DNA of 56,059 nt from a bacterium (lineage in GTDB: Bacteria > Cyanobacteriota > Vampirovibrionia > Gastranaerophilales > Gastranaerophilaceae), in contig JAFVDH010000064.1 in assembly GCA_017478515.1 (NCBI GenBank), positions 1 to 56,059 of the forward strand, read 5' to 3'. A program made the position numbers and the translations under genes. Shown here piece by piece: positions 1 through 8,019 of the stretch. Each line of letters begins with the position of its first letter. Within the stretch, counting starts at the first letter, position 1. The notes beneath the pieces are model-generated. The model did no database searches. It saw only the letters and a list, made by a program, of their open reading frames with translations, and had not been told where the DNA came from.

Positions 1-101
1 ATTTCTTCATTAGAGTAACGCATACATTGCAATTCAAGGTCATGCATTCTTGAAGTTAATGTTAATAGTCTCGCTTGAGGTGATGCTATGCCAGTACCCA
101 T
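1..101 (-). CDS. Conserved small protein, N-terminal fragment (cut by window edge)
   Basis: The minus strand reads an open frame from an ATG at 101 to the window edge with no stop (33 full codons). It begins MGTGIASPQARLLTLTSRM and continues with a polar helix-like stretch. A purine-rich GGAAAGGAAAAAAG precedes the ATG at ribosome-binding distance, which supports the start. The opening 'SPQARLLTLTSR' resembles the start of short coiled-coil-like proteins of unknown function that I recall from gut Melainabacteria, but this is memory, not a search. The gene continues outside the window, so length and function cannot be judged. It is transcribed divergently from comEC. Confidence 0.55.
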   Translation of the reverse strand, partial: MGTGIASPQARLLTLTSRMHDLELQCMRYSNEE

Positions 102-304
102 TACTTTTTTCCTTTCCTATCGTTATGTCGGCATAATTTATTGAAAACTTTAATAAGTATTTTTGCCTAAAACCCATGCCATGTCTGCATCATAGGTTCA
201 TGATGTGCATAAATCCTGCATCATCAGATTTTGTAAATAATTGTAACAACACTTATTTTATGTTACATAACTTAATACTTGCCCTGCATATATTTTTGTT
301 TTCT

Positions 305-316
305 TACAATTAATCT
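305..316 (+). promoter_or_regulatory. -10 box of probable leaderless comEC transcript
   Basis: TACAAT at 305-310 is followed by exactly 6 nt and then the comEC ATG at 317. No Shine-Dalgarno sequence precedes the ATG. Transcription is expected about 7 nt after a -10 box, so the mRNA probably begins at the start codon. No good -35 hexamer is seen at the usual spacing. Confidence 0.4.
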
Positions 317-2683
317 ATGGAGAAAAATTTTTTAAATGAACTTTTTCAAAATAAAAATACAATAATGTTTTCGACTACATTAATTTATATTTTGGGATTG
401 TATGCGTATTTTACAAAAATGCCGCTTATATTTTCAGGTATTATTACTGTTTCAGCTTTATTTTTAATTTTTAAAAGGCTGATTTCCGTTAAACTTATCC
501 TGTTTTGGATATTTATTTTCTATGCAGGATTTTTAAATTGTGTTTTACAAATTAAAGACATCGATAATTTATCAATATATTCTCCATGTCGTTGTACTAT
601 AAACGGCGAAATAAGAAGTATTCCTAAATTAAATGATTACAATACAAAGTTTTATTTCTATGTAAAAAGTTTAAATCTTAACGGAAAAGAAATTCCAAAT
701 ATTAATTCAAATGTATTTGTCTCTGTAAAGAACGAATCTCCATTTGTTAACAGTCTGCAAATACGAAATTCCTACTCCATAGATGGACTATTAAGACCTC
801 CGTTCAAAGCGAGTAATCCATCTCAATTCGATTATGCTGATTATTTGAAAAATTTCAATACTCACAATACTTTTTATGCAAGTTCAAATGATATAAAACT
901 TCTTAACAGTAATAATAACTTGTTAAGCAAAGGTGTTATTGGGCTTAATAATTTAAGAAATAGAATAATTGCCACTCATTCAAAATATTTAAAATTCCCC
1001 GCAACAGAAGTTTTAGGCGGAATAGTCTTTGGTGATGATGCTGTCAGTCCTCCTGATTTTATCAAAAATTCCTTTATTAATTCAGGTCTGCTCCATATTT
1101 TGGCTGCATCCGGCATGAATGTCGCTTTTATTTACGGATTTTGGTATTTCATTTTAACTAAATTAAAAATTCCTTTTAAATTAATACTTATAAGCGGAAT
1201 TTTTATGATTATACTCTACTCTCTTATGACAGGGCTTGGTGCGAGTGTTATCAGAGCTGCCGCAATGTTAATTTTTATTCTAATAGGTAAATTAATTGAC
1301 AGAGATACTCATAGCGTTGCTTTGCTGGCAATGGTAGCTTTTATTATGCTTTTGTATCAACCTGCTTATATTAATAATATCAGCTTTCAATTATCTTTTA
1401 TTGTAACTTTCGGACTTCTTGTAAGCTTTGATTTAAGCTCTATGTTTTCTAATAAATTTGTAAAATGGGTTGTCTCTTCCATAACCATTCCCATTATTGC
1501 TCAAATTTGGGTTATTCCTTTACAGATGTTTTATTTTAATACAATAAGTATTTATTCCGTCTTCGCAAATATTTTAACTGTTCCGTTTCTTTCAGTTGTA
1601 AGTTTCTTGGGCTTTTTAAGTTCGGTTCTGTCTATTATTCAGCCTATTTCCGATTTCGTATGTAAATATACGGATTTTATTGTTCTGCCATGTATAAATG
1701 CTATAATTCGGATATCTGATTATTTTGGAAGTTTCTCAAATTCTATAATGATTACAACTCATCCTAATGTTTTTCAAATATTGATTTACTATATTATAAT
1801 TCTTTTATGTATTCTAAATATTAAATTAAAATTCAAAAATAAAAAAGCAATTATAGCAATAATAGCACTTCTAATCCTTTTACCGCTAACATGTATAAAT
1901 ATTCCGTCAAAAAATATGGAACTCATCGCATTTGATGTTCAAAATGCAGATGCTTTCCTTATTAAAAGTCCGAAAAATAAGTATTTTATGATTGATACCG
2001 GTAAAAGCGGGTATAACGGCGGAAATTCTCAGGCTTTGACTATCATCATTAAATATATGAAAGATAAAGGTATAAAAAATTTAGAGGGTTTAATTATAAC
2101 GCACTTTGATAATGACCATTCCGGTGGTGCTCCTGATATACTGGATTATGCAAAAATAAATACGGTCTATATTAACGGTGTAGACGATAATACCTTTACT
2201 TCAAAAGAAATTTTTAAACGTTTGAAAAATAAAAATGTAAAAATCGCTCAGAATAATGATATTGTCTATCAGGAGGATAATTTTAAAATAACAACTTACA
2301 GAAAACAAAATGCGAAAAGTGATAATGAAAATTCAATAATTACGGTTCTGAATAATAACAAAATTAATTATCTTATGATGGGCGATGCCTCAATGAAAGA
2401 CTTGAAAAGCATTCCTGAAAATATACAAATTCTAAAAGTCGGTCATCACGGTGCAAAAAGTGTAATTGATACAAATTTGTTGAAAAATTTGCATACTGAA
2501 ACGGCAATAATTTCAACCGGTACAAACAAATTCGGACATCCTAATCCTCTTACGCTGAGTCAGCTTAAAGATTTAAAAGTTTACAGAACGGATATGGATA
2601 ACTCAATAAAAATAGTCTCAAATGGCGATAAATACAATGTTTATACATTTGATAGAGATAAGAAAAAATATATAAAACAATAA
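317..2683 (+). CDS. comEC: ComEC/Rec2 family DNA-uptake channel
   Basis: A 788-residue polytopic membrane protein with the ComEC architecture. It has N-terminal membrane helices with an OB-like soluble stretch (about 1-200), a Competence transmembrane domain (about 225-510) and a C-terminal metallo-beta-lactamase-like domain (about 535-788). The last carries THFDNDHSGG near residue 595, a MGDAS motif and KVGHHGAKS, which are the metal-site signatures. The protein should form the inner-membrane channel that carries single-stranded DNA during transformation, and the C-terminal domain is thought to degrade the non-transported strand. Length is normal for the family. The gene stands alone, with no other competence gene beside it. 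The start lies 6 nt after a -10 box and lacks a ribosome-binding site, suggesting leaderless translation. Confidence 0.93.
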   Translation: MEKNFLNELFQNKNTIMFSTTLIYILGLYAYFTKMPLIFSGIITVSALFLIFKRLISVKLILFWIFIFYAGFLNCVLQIKDIDNLSIYSPCRCTINGEIRSIPKLNDYNTKFYFYVKSLNLNGKEIPNINSNVFVSVKNESPFVNSLQIRNSYSIDGLLRPPFKASNPSQFDYADYLKNFNTHNTFYASSNDIKLLNSNNNLLSKGVIGLNNLRNRIIATHSKYLKFPATEVLGGIVFGDDAVSPPDFIKNSFINSGLLHILAASGMNVAFIYGFWYFILTKLKIPFKLILISGIFMIILYSLMTGLGASVIRAAAMLIFILIGKLIDRDTHSVALLAMVAFIMLLYQPAYINNISFQLSFIVTFGLLVSFDLSSMFSNKFVKWVVSSITIPIIAQIWVIPLQMFYFNTISIYSVFANILTVPFLSVVSFLGFLSSVLSIIQPISDFVCKYTDFIVLPCINAIIRISDYFGSFSNSIMITTHPNVFQILIYYIIILLCILNIKLKFKNKKAIIAIIALLILLPLTCINIPSKNMELIAFDVQNADAFLIKSPKNKYFMIDTGKSGYNGGNSQALTIIIKYMKDKGIKNLEGLIITHFDNDHSGGAPDILDYAKINTVYINGVDDNTFTSKEIFKRLKNKNVKIAQNNDIVYQEDNFKITTYRKQNAKSDNENSIITVLNNNKINYLMMGDASMKDLKSIPENIQILKVGHHGAKSVIDTNLLKNLHTETAIISTGTNKFGHPNPLTLSQLKDLKVYRTDMDNSIKIVSNGDKYNVYTFDRDKKKYIKQ

Positions 2684-2773
2684 TTCTTAAGTTTTAAGTT
2701 TTCACAATTTTAATCCCGAAAAAAGTGTAAAAAAACACTATTAAGTTTTGTAAAACTATTGCTATCACTGGAC

Positions 2774-2802
2774 TTGAGAACATTTTTAAAATGTGTTACA
2801 AT
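2774..2802 (+). promoter_or_regulatory. Sigma70-type promoter for the phosphodiester glycosidase gene
   Basis: TTGAGA at 2774-2779 and TACAAT at 2797-2802 are separated by 17 nt, a near-consensus housekeeping promoter. It predicts a leader of about 105 nt. That leader contains a small inverted repeat, AGAGTG at 2841-2846 with CACTCT at 2862-2867, of unknown role. A second TATAAT lies at 2898-2903, 10 nt before the ATG. Confidence 0.6.
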
Positions 2803-2913
2803 ATTAGTAGAAGAAGAAAAGATTTTACAAGTTATCGGCCAGAGTGTTATTCCCCAGCGACCACTCTTTAAAAAAAAAGGTATTACGACAGCCCCACTAT
2901 AATCAGGTTTAAA

Positions 2914-4182
2914 ATGGATACCTTAATACTTTCAGTCCGACAGCAGAAAATCCCGAAAACAATAGTTCGAGGGATAGGTATAGCAGCAATAATGGGTTTT
3001 GCGGCAATTACCACTACATTTATTCAGGGGATGCCCATACTTGCAAAAGACCTACTGGCTCACAATACCTCTATAGCTCCTATTTTAAAAACTGATACAA
3101 GGAACTTAGAAAAAGAAATACAGGATTACAATACATCAGTAAGGAACAAGTACAGAGGCGGTGTAGTATACGATATTGATACGGGAATAAAGCATATAAG
3201 GCTTAAAAAATATATACAGGGTCGACCTGTAAGCATAAATGTAGTAGAAATTAACCAAAATATTAACCCAAATTTAAAAATAAAACCTCAGCTTGCATCT
3301 GATAAATTAGCAGCAAAACGAAGTATAACAACAATAGCAAAAAAAGAAAATTCAATAGTAGCAATAAACGGAACATTTTTCAAACCCCAAACGGGCGTTC
3401 CTCTCGGGACTTTAATGATTGACGGAAAAATGTACACAGGCCCTATATACGATAGAGTAGCAATGGGAATTTTTGACGGAAAAGAGGGCACAACTTTTGA
3501 TATGTCAAGGGTTCAGCTTGATGCAAAAATAAAGAATAATAATACTGAAGTTAAAATTGATAATATTAATCAGCCAAGAATGCTTTCAACTTACGTTTTA
3601 GCTTATACAAAAGAATGGGGACAATATGCCCCTCCATCTCCTAAAGAAGGTGTACAAGTTGCTATAAATTCTGAAAACAAAATTGTAAATATTTCTACAG
3701 CTCAACTTGAAATCCCTGAAAACGGCTATGTTATAGTCGGACCAAAAAGTAAACTTGTCGACTTGAACGATAAGAAAAAGGCTGTTGTAGACATAAAAAC
3801 AATTCCGAATTGGGAAAACGTAACTCACATAATTAGCGGCGGGCCTTATTTAATTAAAAACGGCAAACCTTATGTTGATATTCAAGAACAAAAATTGCTT
3901 GCAATCGGAGGCCGAAACCCAAGAACGGCAATAGGTTATACGGAAGATAATACATTAATTCTTGTGGCAGTGGACGGAAGAGAAAATTGTTCAATAGGTT
4001 TAACTTTGAATGAACTTGCCGCTTTTATGCGTGAATTGGGCTGTGTAAATGCAATGAACCTTGACGGAGGCGGTTCTACAGTTATGTATGTTCAGGGGAA
4101 AATTGTTAATAATCCTCAAAATCAAGGTGGTATCGCTCTTTCAAATGCTTTGACTGTTTCTTCAATAAATGCAGAGGGTTAA
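2914..4182 (+). CDS. Phosphodiester glycosidase family (NAGPA-like) exported protein
   Basis: A 422-residue protein whose C-terminal two thirds (about 125-420) match the phosphodiester glycosidase (NAGPA/DUF2233) fold found in exopolysaccharide-related proteins. Visible signatures are AINGTFFKPQTG, ISGGPYLI, GRNPRTAIG and the diagnostic LDGGGST at residues 383-389. The family cleaves sugar phosphodiesters or binds wall and exopolysaccharide. The N-terminus has a long basic n-region followed by a hydrophobic segment (about 18-45), so the protein is probably exported or anchored with the enzyme domain outside the membrane. The start has only a weak AATCAGG ahead of it. The gene is monocistronic and has its own promoter. 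The substrate cannot be read from sequence. Confidence 0.8.
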   Translation: MDTLILSVRQQKIPKTIVRGIGIAAIMGFAAITTTFIQGMPILAKDLLAHNTSIAPILKTDTRNLEKEIQDYNTSVRNKYRGGVVYDIDTGIKHIRLKKYIQGRPVSINVVEINQNINPNLKIKPQLASDKLAAKRSITTIAKKENSIVAINGTFFKPQTGVPLGTLMIDGKMYTGPIYDRVAMGIFDGKEGTTFDMSRVQLDAKIKNNNTEVKIDNINQPRMLSTYVLAYTKEWGQYAPPSPKEGVQVAINSENKIVNISTAQLEIPENGYVIVGPKSKLVDLNDKKKAVVDIKTIPNWENVTHIISGGPYLIKNGKPYVDIQEQKLLAIGGRNPRTAIGYTEDNTLILVAVDGRENCSIGLTLNELAAFMRELGCVNAMNLDGGGSTVMYVQGKIVNNPQNQGGIALSNALTVSSINAEG

Positions 4183-4522
4183 TTAGAATTAATAAAATCT
4201 GCTAAAACTTATCAATAACCCGAAAATCATGTTTTATCGGGCTGAATTTATAACAATTTCTGCTTAAGTGCTAATTTTATATTCGCAAGTTTTTCTAATT
4301 ATTTTAAAATTTTACTGCAAATATTACTTGTAACTTTTTTCAGTATTTTAATAGTAACATACGGCGTTTTACTTATCCTGTAATACTACTTATAAATCCT
4401 TATTTTCTATGTAAAAAATATTCAGAAAATGTTTAATAGAAAAGTTTAATAAAAACTTTTAATCTTTCATAGGGAAATATTAACAAATAAGCCTTAAATT
4501 TAGGGTTAAAGGGGATTAACTT
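4183..4522. other. Intergenic region with a weak hairpin
   Basis: These 340 nt carry no open frame with a start. A hairpin CCCGA...TCGGG at 4219-4241 follows the glycosidase gene but has no T-run, so it is at best a weak terminator. The 3' end holds a purine-rich AAAGGGGATTAA, the ribosome-binding site of the next gene. The promoter of that gene must lie here, but I see no clear match. Confidence 0.4.
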
Positions 4523-5509
4523 ATGAAACGATATTGTGTGTTAGGAATAATAATATTCTGCTTGTCAGGTGTAAGTTATGCTTACGGAAGCTATAGTGCA
4601 GTAATAACACCCATCGAGAATTCTTTTTACGGAATAGATTATGCCGAAGAGGCCGATGAACAAAGACTTGAAAGATTAGAGGAAACAGTTTACGGCTCGG
4701 CACAAAAAGGTGATATTAAAACACGTTTAAATAAGCTCAAAAAAGATATATCTGCCGAATTGATAGGGAAAGAAATTGAAGCAAAACCTGATACTTTCGC
4801 AGATGATACACCAAAAACTACTTATACAAACACAGGCAGCGGCAAATCTCAAGAAATATTCAAAGAAGACCCTAATATAAGCTATCCTGTAGTTGATACA
4901 ATGGAAAATATTGTCTTTAAAAAGCAATTTAAAAATAATGATATAAATAACAGGTTAACAAAGCTTGAATCAGAGGTTTATAATCAAGTTTATCCAAATG
5001 AAGATTTGTACACAAGAGTGGACAGACTAAAGAAAACTTTATTGATAGAAGAAATTCCTCAGCTTGCTCATTATGATGATGTTTTTGGTGATACTGATAC
5101 TCCGAGTTATGAGGATTACGAAAACTATGTTCCTACATATCCGAGAGCACAAAACGCTTCTTCAAGCGACTATGATAATAGTTTAGGTAGCAGTAATTAT
5201 TCAAATCAAGATTACGGTAATGTGTCTGAGTCTGACTTGAATTTGGCTATAGAAAAATTGGAAAAAGCTATTTTAAAGAGAAAACATAAAAACGAAGATA
5301 ATAATACACGCTTAAGCAGAATAGAAAATAAAATGTTTTCTACAAATTTTGAAGAGGATGACACAAATACAAGGTTAAATAGAATTGCAACTGCATATCA
5401 GGCTCAAAAATCTTCTAAAAAATACATGGGAATGGATTTGCAGGAAAAACTTTCTACTGTAATGCAAATTGGTATGACTGTCTTATTTATTCTTGCGATG
5501 GTGTTATAA
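4523..5509 (+). CDS. Exported protein with three 'RLxRLE' helical repeats and a C-terminal membrane anchor
   Basis: A 328-residue protein of unknown function. It has a signal peptide (about 1-22, MKRYCVLGIIIFCLSGVSYA), and a hydrophobic C-terminal segment (about 308-326, ending LFILAMVL) that should anchor it in the membrane. Between them three degenerate repeats share the pattern RLxxLExxVYxxxxxxxDIxxRLxxLK. They lie at about 43-75, 124-170 and 237-285, joined by acidic, Tyr/Ser/Asn-rich linkers. The repeats look like short helical hairpins. A strong AAAGGGG ribosome-binding site sets the start. I do not recognise a named family. Similar repeats occur, as far as I recall, in exported proteins of Melainabacteria and cyanobacteria. 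Confidence 0.75.
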   Translation: MKRYCVLGIIIFCLSGVSYAYGSYSAVITPIENSFYGIDYAEEADEQRLERLEETVYGSAQKGDIKTRLNKLKKDISAELIGKEIEAKPDTFADDTPKTTYTNTGSGKSQEIFKEDPNISYPVVDTMENIVFKKQFKNNDINNRLTKLESEVYNQVYPNEDLYTRVDRLKKTLLIEEIPQLAHYDDVFGDTDTPSYEDYENYVPTYPRAQNASSSDYDNSLGSSNYSNQDYGNVSESDLNLAIEKLEKAILKRKHKNEDNNTRLSRIENKMFSTNFEEDDTNTRLNRIATAYQAQKSSKKYMGMDLQEKLSTVMQIGMTVLFILAMVL

Positions 5510-5543
5510 AGTTTTTAAAAACCTGTTTGTAATTTTGTAAAAT

Positions 5544-5573
5544 TTGACAAATGTAGTAATAATATGTTAGCAT
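5544..5573 (+). promoter_or_regulatory. Promoter of the Cys-leader operon
   Basis: A perfect -35 TTGACA at 5544-5549 is followed after 17-18 nt by TTAGCA/TAGCAT at 5567-5573. Transcription should start near 5580, about 22 nt before the leader-peptide ATG at 5602. Confidence 0.55.
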
Positions 5574-5601
5574 ACAGAAAATCAGCGAGATAAAATCAAA
5601 T

Positions 5602-5658
5602 ATGCAAAATTATTTCAAACTTAACAACTCTTTTAGAATGTGCTGTTGTTCTTTTTAA
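5602..5658 (+). CDS. Putative cysteine-sensing leader peptide, 18 aa
   Basis: A short frame starts about 22 nt after the predicted transcription start and encodes MQNYFKLNNSFRMCCCSF. The three consecutive Cys codons TGC TGT TGT (5641-5649) lie just before the TAA (5656-5658). Cysteine is a rare residue, so a Cys triplet in an 18-codon frame immediately upstream of a terminator is characteristic of an attenuation leader peptide. The stop codon falls inside the 5' arm of the antiterminator (5655-5664). A ribosome that finishes the peptide therefore masks that arm, whereas a ribosome stalled on the Cys codons leaves it free. The ribosome-binding site is weak (GAGATAAAATCAA). Translation is inferred. 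Confidence 0.65.
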   Translation: MQNYFKLNNSFRMCCCSF

Positions 5659-5746
5659 AGGCAGGTTGTTAGGTTTCGTATATAATTTTAAAAGATTCAT
5701 AATATAAATACTGCCTTTAATTTTAAATTTGGGCAGTATTTTTTTT
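5620..5746 (+). promoter_or_regulatory. Transcription attenuator with protector, antiterminator and terminator
   Basis: Three alternative pairings are visible. The protector is CTTAACAAC (5620-5628) with GTTGTTAGG (5665-5673), 9 bp with one wobble. The antiterminator is TTAAAGGCAG (5655-5664) with CTGCCTTTAA (5711-5720), 10 perfect bp. The terminator is AAATACTGCC (5706-5715) with GGCAGTATTT (5732-5741), followed by an 8-T run to 5746. Antiterminator and terminator share 5711-5715 and are mutually exclusive. The Cys codons at 5641-5649 place a stalled ribosome just upstream of the antiterminator arm. This predicts expression of the downstream hydrolase-transporter operon when charged tRNA-Cys is scarce. 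Confidence 0.7.
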
Positions 5747-5798
5747 AATATCAAAATCGTTTTAAAAACACAAATTATTGAGCAGGTAAAAGTTAATT

Positions 5799-6431
5799 AT
5801 GAAAACAATTTTATGTTACGGTGATTCAAACACATTCGGATTTAACCCCCTAGACGGCTCTCAATATGACGAAGAGGCAAGATGGAGCGGGATTTTATCT
5901 GAAAATTTATCAAGTATTGCTAAAGTTATAGTTGATGGGTTAAATAACAGAACAGGATTTGTGAATAACCCTGACGGTTTTTTATATTCCACACAGAGAC
6001 ACTTTCCAAAGTTTCTTTCTAAACTGGAGGACTCTGTAGATTTAATTATTTTGTCTGTAGGAACAAATGATTTGCAATTTAAGTATGATATAAAGTTTAG
6101 TGCGGTTGAAAGAGGGTTGGAAAATTTGATTAATATCACCCAAAATAAAACGGATAATGTTATTCTTATTCCTCCTGTTATATTGAGCGATAATATTTTA
6201 AACGGGTATTTTAGCAAACAGTTTGATGAAACAAGTATTATAAAGTCAAAAAAAGTCGGAAAAGCTTATAAAAAATTGGCGAAAGTGTATAATTGCAAAT
6301 TGTTTGATATAAATGATTTTGCCTCGCCATCGGAGGCGGACGGGCTGCATTATGATAGAGCGGCTCATAAACTTATTGCTGAAAAGTTGACTGAATTTAT
6401 AAAAACTCTAATTAATAAAGGAGAAATATAA
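5799..6431 (+). CDS. SGNH/GDSL-family hydrolase
   Basis: A 210-residue cytoplasmic SGNH hydrolase with no signal peptide. Block I is CYGDSNTFGF at residues 5-14, with the nucleophilic Ser in GDSN. Block III is SVGTNDL (about 86), and block V is ADGLHYDRAAH near residue 180, giving the Asp and His of the triad. The family covers arylesterases, acyl-ester hydrolases and sugar or amino-acid O-deacetylases, so the substrate is open. It is the first gene behind the Cys attenuator, and its stop codon overlaps the start of the transporter gene by one base (TAATG), which points to a shared role. One possibility is that it hydrolyses an imported or acetylated sulfur compound, but that is a guess. Confidence 0.8.
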   Translation: MKTILCYGDSNTFGFNPLDGSQYDEEARWSGILSENLSSIAKVIVDGLNNRTGFVNNPDGFLYSTQRHFPKFLSKLEDSVDLIILSVGTNDLQFKYDIKFSAVERGLENLINITQNKTDNVILIPPVILSDNILNGYFSKQFDETSIIKSKKVGKAYKKLAKVYNCKLFDINDFASPSEADGLHYDRAAHKLIAEKLTEFIKTLINKGEI

Positions 6432-7756
6432 TGGAAAATAATGTTAATCAGGATAAAAAATATTTGCAGTGGAGAGGGGCAAGTTTTAAGGCTCTAATTC
6501 CTTTTATTGTCTTTATAATATTTTATTTTGGGTTTTCGCTTTGGACAAGAGATTTCTCAAAAGTTCCAATGACCGTGGCATTTATTATATCTTCGGCTGT
6601 TGCATTAATTTTAAATCACAAAGAAAAACTTAATAAAAAAATAGAAATATTTGCTCTTGGTATGGGAAATAAAGACATTATGATAATGTGTCTTATTTTT
6701 ATACTTGCAGGAGCATTTGCGGCTACGGCTCAATGTGTTGGAGGTGTTGAGGCTGCTGTAAATATTGCTCAGCATTTTATCCCTGCACGATTTATGGTAT
6801 TGGGTTTGTTTGTTATATCCTCATTGATTTCATTATCTATAGGAACTTCTTGCGGAACTATTGCCGCTATTGTTCCAATTGCCGTTTCAATTTCTCAAAA
6901 CTTCGGTATACATCCGTCTTTAGTTCTGGGTGCTACTGTTGGCGGTGCAATGTTTGGCGATAATATGTCTTTGATTTCTGATACAAAAATTGCTGCAAGC
7001 CGTACTCAGAATGTTGAAATTCGTGATGAAATGCTGTATAACCTTAAAATTATTACTATTCCGGCTATTTTATGTATATTGTTATACTTGCTTCCTGTCT
7101 TTTCGGCTGCGGGTTCTGCTGCTGAGACGACTTTGACACTTGATAATTACATAAAGGTTATACCATATATTTTACTTTTGATTTTTGGAATTTCCGGTGT
7201 GAACGTGATGTTTTTGCTGTTTTTTGGAATTGTTTTAAATACTACAATAGGCATAAGCTACGGAATATTTGATATTTTCGGAGCTTTTGGCTGTATCGGC
7301 GAAGGTACTGCAAGTATGGCTTCAACACTAATTGTTGCATTGCTTGCGGGTGGATTGCTTCAAATTGTAAGATATAACGGCGGCATTGCTTTTATTCTGA
7401 AAGAAGCAGGCAGATGGATTAAAAATAAAAGAAGCTGTGAAATCGGAATTTGTGTTTTAGTCGGTATTATAGACTTGTTTACGGCAAATAACACTGTTGC
7501 TATTATTACATCGGGTTCTATTGCAAAAGAACTCTCTGAAAAATACGGCGTAAATCCTATTAGAACCGCTAGTCTTTTGGATACGATGTCTTGTGCGGTT
7601 CAAGGAATTATTCCTTATGGTGCTCAAATTCTTATTGCAACAAGCCTTGCGGTAGCTGTTTCGGCATCCTCTTTTACGATTATGAAAGGATTGTTCTATC
7701 CTGTTCTAATGTTTTTAGGGCTTGGTTTGTCTATTATCAGAACTAAAAATTCATAA
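6431..7756 (+). CDS. NhaC-family secondary transporter (candidate cysteine/cystine importer)
   Basis: A 441-residue polytopic membrane protein of the NhaC/IT superfamily, with about 11-12 hydrophobic helices. Conserved stretches are SIGTSCGTIAAIVPIA, GATVGGAMFGDNMSLISD, LFTANNTVAII and SCAVQGIIPYGAQ. Annotated members are Na+/H+ antiporters, but the superfamily also contains amino-acid carriers such as the predicted methionine transporter MetT. Here the gene is the second cistron behind a leader peptide rich in Cys codons and lies next to cysK and mccAB. I therefore infer uptake of cysteine, cystine or a related sulfur compound rather than pH homeostasis. A strong terminator follows. Family assignment is firm; substrate is inference from context. 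Confidence 0.85.
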   Translation: MENNVNQDKKYLQWRGASFKALIPFIVFIIFYFGFSLWTRDFSKVPMTVAFIISSAVALILNHKEKLNKKIEIFALGMGNKDIMIMCLIFILAGAFAATAQCVGGVEAAVNIAQHFIPARFMVLGLFVISSLISLSIGTSCGTIAAIVPIAVSISQNFGIHPSLVLGATVGGAMFGDNMSLISDTKIAASRTQNVEIRDEMLYNLKIITIPAILCILLYLLPVFSAAGSAAETTLTLDNYIKVIPYILLLIFGISGVNVMFLLFFGIVLNTTIGISYGIFDIFGAFGCIGEGTASMASTLIVALLAGGLLQIVRYNGGIAFILKEAGRWIKNKRSCEIGICVLVGIIDLFTANNTVAIITSGSIAKELSEKYGVNPIRTASLLDTMSCAVQGIIPYGAQILIATSLAVAVSASSFTIMKGLFYPVLMFLGLGLSIIRTKNS

Positions 7757-7774
7757 AAATCATGTTTGAAAGAT

Positions 7775-7820
7775 GCAGGGGCGGATTTTTAAAAAATAAA
7801 AATCCGCCCCTGCTTTAGTT
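7775..7820 (+). terminator. Strong intrinsic terminator after the transporter gene
   Basis: A perfect 16-bp stem, GCAGGGGCGGATTTTT at 7775-7790 with its complement at 7798-7813, encloses a 7-nt loop and is followed by TTTAGTTT. It ends the Cys-leader operon 19 nt after the transporter stop codon and separates it from cysK. Confidence 0.85.
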
Positions 7821-7866
7821 TACTGTTTTTTCACAATACGTGTTAATTTATTCTTCGTTATGGCAG

Positions 7867-7928
7867 TTGACAAATAAATATAACATGCTAAAATAATTCA
7901 TATAAATATGGTAGGTTTTGTATGAATT
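7867..7928 (+). promoter_or_regulatory. cysK promoter with an inverted repeat over the start site
   Basis: TTGACA at 7867-7872 and TAAAAT at 7889-7894 are 16 nt apart. Directly downstream, AATTCATA (7895-7902) and TATGAATT (7921-7928) form a perfect 8-bp inverted repeat spanning the expected transcription start. It could be an operator, for example for the CymR-like regulator encoded at 12155-12568, or a leader hairpin. The binding protein is not known. Confidence 0.5.
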
Positions 7929-8019
7929 CTATCTCGCTGAATAATTACTAAAAATTTTAAGCAAAAACTTTTTGGATAAGTTTTTATCTCAAAAAGCAAA
8001 CAAGATTAAGGAGTATATA

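Noticed and set aside
2821..2913. Riboswitch in the leader of the phosphodiester glycosidase gene
   Set aside because: Only one 6-bp inverted repeat is present. No known aptamer motif or terminator is seen.
5580..5798. T-box or metabolite riboswitch upstream of the hydrolase-transporter operon
   Set aside because: No T-box sequence (the conserved TGGNACC-type antiterminator bulge) and no known aptamer core is visible. The short frame with a Cys triplet explains the alternative hairpins better.
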